From positions 62,001-126,000 of the forward strand of contig CACYHW010000003.1 of the NCBI GenBank assembly GCA_902774335.1: a stretch of DNA of 64,000 nt. Reading direction: 5' to 3'. Positions within the stretch are counted from its first letter, which is position 1. Every line of letters begins with the position of its first letter. The DNA comes from an uncultured Bacteroidales bacterium. GTDB lineage: Bacteria > Bacteroidota > Bacteroidia > Bacteroidales > Bacteroidaceae. A program made the translations under genes and the position numbers. The notes under the pieces are model-generated. The model did not search any database. It was given only the letters and a program-made list of their open reading frames with translations, and was not told the DNA's origin. Below, piece by piece: positions 62,801-64,000 of this stretch.

Positions 62801-63718
62801 ATGAAGATCATCGATACACACTCGCACCTGTGGCTGCGTCAGGACACCGTGGTGAACGGCATGCCCATACGCACCCTGGAGAACGGACGCTCCCTGTTTA
62901 TGGGCGAGGTCCGTCAGATGGTTCCGCCGTTCATCATCGACGGCCGCAACACCGCCCAGATATTCCTCTCCAACATGGACTACGCACAGGTTACGGCTGC
63001 CGTTGTGGTACAGGAGTTCATTGACGGACTGCAGAACGATTATCTGGCCCAGGTACAGAAGGAGTTCCCCGACCGCTTCCTGGTATGCGGTATGGCCGAT
63101 TACCGTCAGCCCGGCTATCTGGAGCATGTAAAACAGCTCATAACGCAGGGATTCAAGGGAATTGCAATTCCCGGTCATCGGCTCCAGACCCCGCAGGGAC
63201 GCGTAAGCCTGACCTGCCCGGAGATGATGGAGATGTTCCGCCTTATGGAAAAGAGCGGCGTGTTCCTCTCCATAACCCTCGAAGACGGTGCTGTTCAGGT
63301 TCCCGAAATGGAGGAGGTCATTCAGGAGTGCCCCGACCTGAAGATTGCGGTGGGTCACTTCGGAATGGTTACAGTACCGGGATGGCTGGAGCAGATACGC
63401 CTGGCACGCCACAAGAACGTGATGATTGAATCGGGCGGCATAACTTGGCTTTTCAACGATGAATTCTACCCGTTCAAGGGAGCCGTAAAGGCCATCCGTG
63501 AGGCGGCCGATGAGGTGGGCATGGACAAGCTCATGTGGGGCTCGGACTACCCGCGCACCATAACCGCCATCACCTACCGCATGTCGTACGATTTCATACT
63601 CAAAACCCAAGAACTGACGGAGCGTGACAAGGAGCTTTTCCTGGGTCAGAACGCCGCCGCATTCTACGGTATTACCACCCAAATTGATTTACCTTACATT
63701 AAAAATATGTCGGAATGA
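62801..63718 (+). CDS. Amidohydrolase-2 family protein, probable sugar lactonase
   Basis: A 305-residue TIM-barrel hydrolase opening with the metal motif DTHSHLW (residues 5-11). The later His in VGHFGMV and the catalytic Asp in WGSDYPRT (about 247-254) are typical of the COG3618 group, which includes L-fucono-1,5-lactonase. It starts seven bases after the aldo/keto reductase stop, and its stop overlaps the transporter start, so lactone hydrolysis in the same pathway is likely. Confidence 0.85.
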   Translation: MKIIDTHSHLWLRQDTVVNGMPIRTLENGRSLFMGEVRQMVPPFIIDGRNTAQIFLSNMDYAQVTAAVVVQEFIDGLQNDYLAQVQKEFPDRFLVCGMADYRQPGYLEHVKQLITQGFKGIAIPGHRLQTPQGRVSLTCPEMMEMFRLMEKSGVFLSITLEDGAVQVPEMEEVIQECPDLKIAVGHFGMVTVPGWLEQIRLARHKNVMIESGGITWLFNDEFYPFKGAVKAIREAADEVGMDKLMWGSDYPRTITAITYRMSYDFILKTQELTERDKELFLGQNAAAFYGITTQIDLPYIKNMSE

Positions 63719-64000
63719 GCCAGAATACTAAATCCAAATCGTTTACCGTTGCCCTGTCAATGGTAATCTGCCTGTTTTTCCTCTGGGCAATAAGCAACAA
63801 TCTGCTTTCATCGGTTGTAAAGAAAATGATGACCCTGTTTGACATCGATCAGGCAAGGGCCGAGTTTGTGGAGACATCATACTGGTTTGCCTATTTCCTG
63901 TTCCCTATACCCATAGCCATGTTCATGAAGCGTTTCAGCTACAAGGCCGGTATAGTTTCAGGACTGCTCATAGCAGCCGTAGGCGGCCTGCTGTTCCTCC
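63715..64000 (+). CDS. MFS transporter, probable L-fucose:H+ symporter (5' part)
   Basis: The first 95 codons are present; the gene runs off the window. Two or three hydrophobic segments are visible. The N-terminal VICLFFLWAISNNLLSSVVK closely resembles FucP-type symporters (FFLWG.sNNLl), and FVETSYWFAYFLFPIPIAM follows. It shares an ATGA with the lactonase stop. The sugar specificity cannot be confirmed from this part. Confidence 0.82.
   Translation, partial: MSQNTKSKSFTVALSMVICLFFLWAISNNLLSSVVKKMMTLFDIDQARAEFVETSYWFAYFLFPIPIAMFMKRFSYKAGIVSGLLIAAVGGLLFL

Noticed and set aside
62774-63682. 302-codon minus-strand open frame opposite the lactonase gene
   Set aside because: The plus-strand frame carries metal-binding motifs and is coupled to both neighbours; the antisense frame has none.

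Overview
The window is a gene-dense stretch of a Bacteroidales chromosome, with no rRNA, phage, transposase or CRISPR array. Evidence for the assignment: promoters of the Bacteroidetes type (TTTG, about 19 bases, TAnnTTTG) stand in front of most transcription units; type IX secretion genes (porU, porV, porQ) are present; and several genes have Bacteroidales-type products (OstA-like protein, BF3164-like lipoproteins, SUI1-type factor). The type IX genes argue against Bacteroides sensu stricto and fit a Prevotella-like or other T9SS-positive Bacteroidales lineage. The family cannot be fixed from the sequence alone.

Layout. 1-2.4 kb: 5' part of a reverse rubrerythrin gene (-), then yicC-gmk-nadD (+). 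2.35-8.5 kb: leftward unit FAH hydrolase, porU, porV, ispF. 8.5-12 kb: SUI1-like factor (+), then the leftward ribosomal unit rplM-rpsI-rpsB-tsf. 12-17 kb: an accessory stretch of secreted proteins (unknown exported protein, DUF2271, thioesterase, PI-PLC, mosaic lipoprotein). 17-22.5 kb: nucleoside-recognition membrane protein (+), then purB, a pseudouridine synthase with a long Gly/Gln/Arg/Tyr-rich leader, and asnS (-). 22.6-28.7 kb: transport and peptide use (MFS, NSS, exported M28 peptidase with a C-terminal barrel-like domain, POT transporter). 28.9-32 kb: two paralogous lipoproteins flanking an antisense SprT protease. 32-33.8 kb: tRNA-Val, trpS and repeats. 33.8-48.4 kb: leftward block tig-clpP-clpX, recQ-guaB, three periplasmic PpiC/SurA-type proteins, OstA-like protein, a small membrane protein and mutL. 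48.5-51 kb: lptB and an M6 metalloprotease with a T9SS-type tail. 51-58.9 kb: leftward yceD-rpmF, era, der; histidine kinase; tatD; hypothetical; polyprenyl synthase; tonB. 59.2-64 kb: porQ-cmk-ispH, then the start of a sugar (probably L-fucose) oxidation cluster: aldo/keto reductase, amidohydrolase lactonase, and an MFS symporter cut by the window end.

Themes. Envelope biogenesis dominates: LPS transport (lptB, OstA-like), outer-membrane protein folding (three PPIases), type IX secretion with a likely cargo (M6 protease), and TonB. Isoprenoid genes (ispF, ispH, polyprenyl synthase) are scattered among them.

The least explained content lies between genes. A two-copy, roughly 240-bp element built from hairpins shows compensatory base changes in at least three stems (33.45 and 54.08 kb). 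Other intergenic oddities are large inverted repeats wrapped around terminators (18.07 kb, and 32.17 kb made from a tRNA-Val 3' end), a paired-hairpin repeat (8.95 and 32.09 kb), and 12-bp, 32-bp and 7-bp tandem arrays. Several genes have a -7 box so close to the start codon that leaderless transcripts are predicted.
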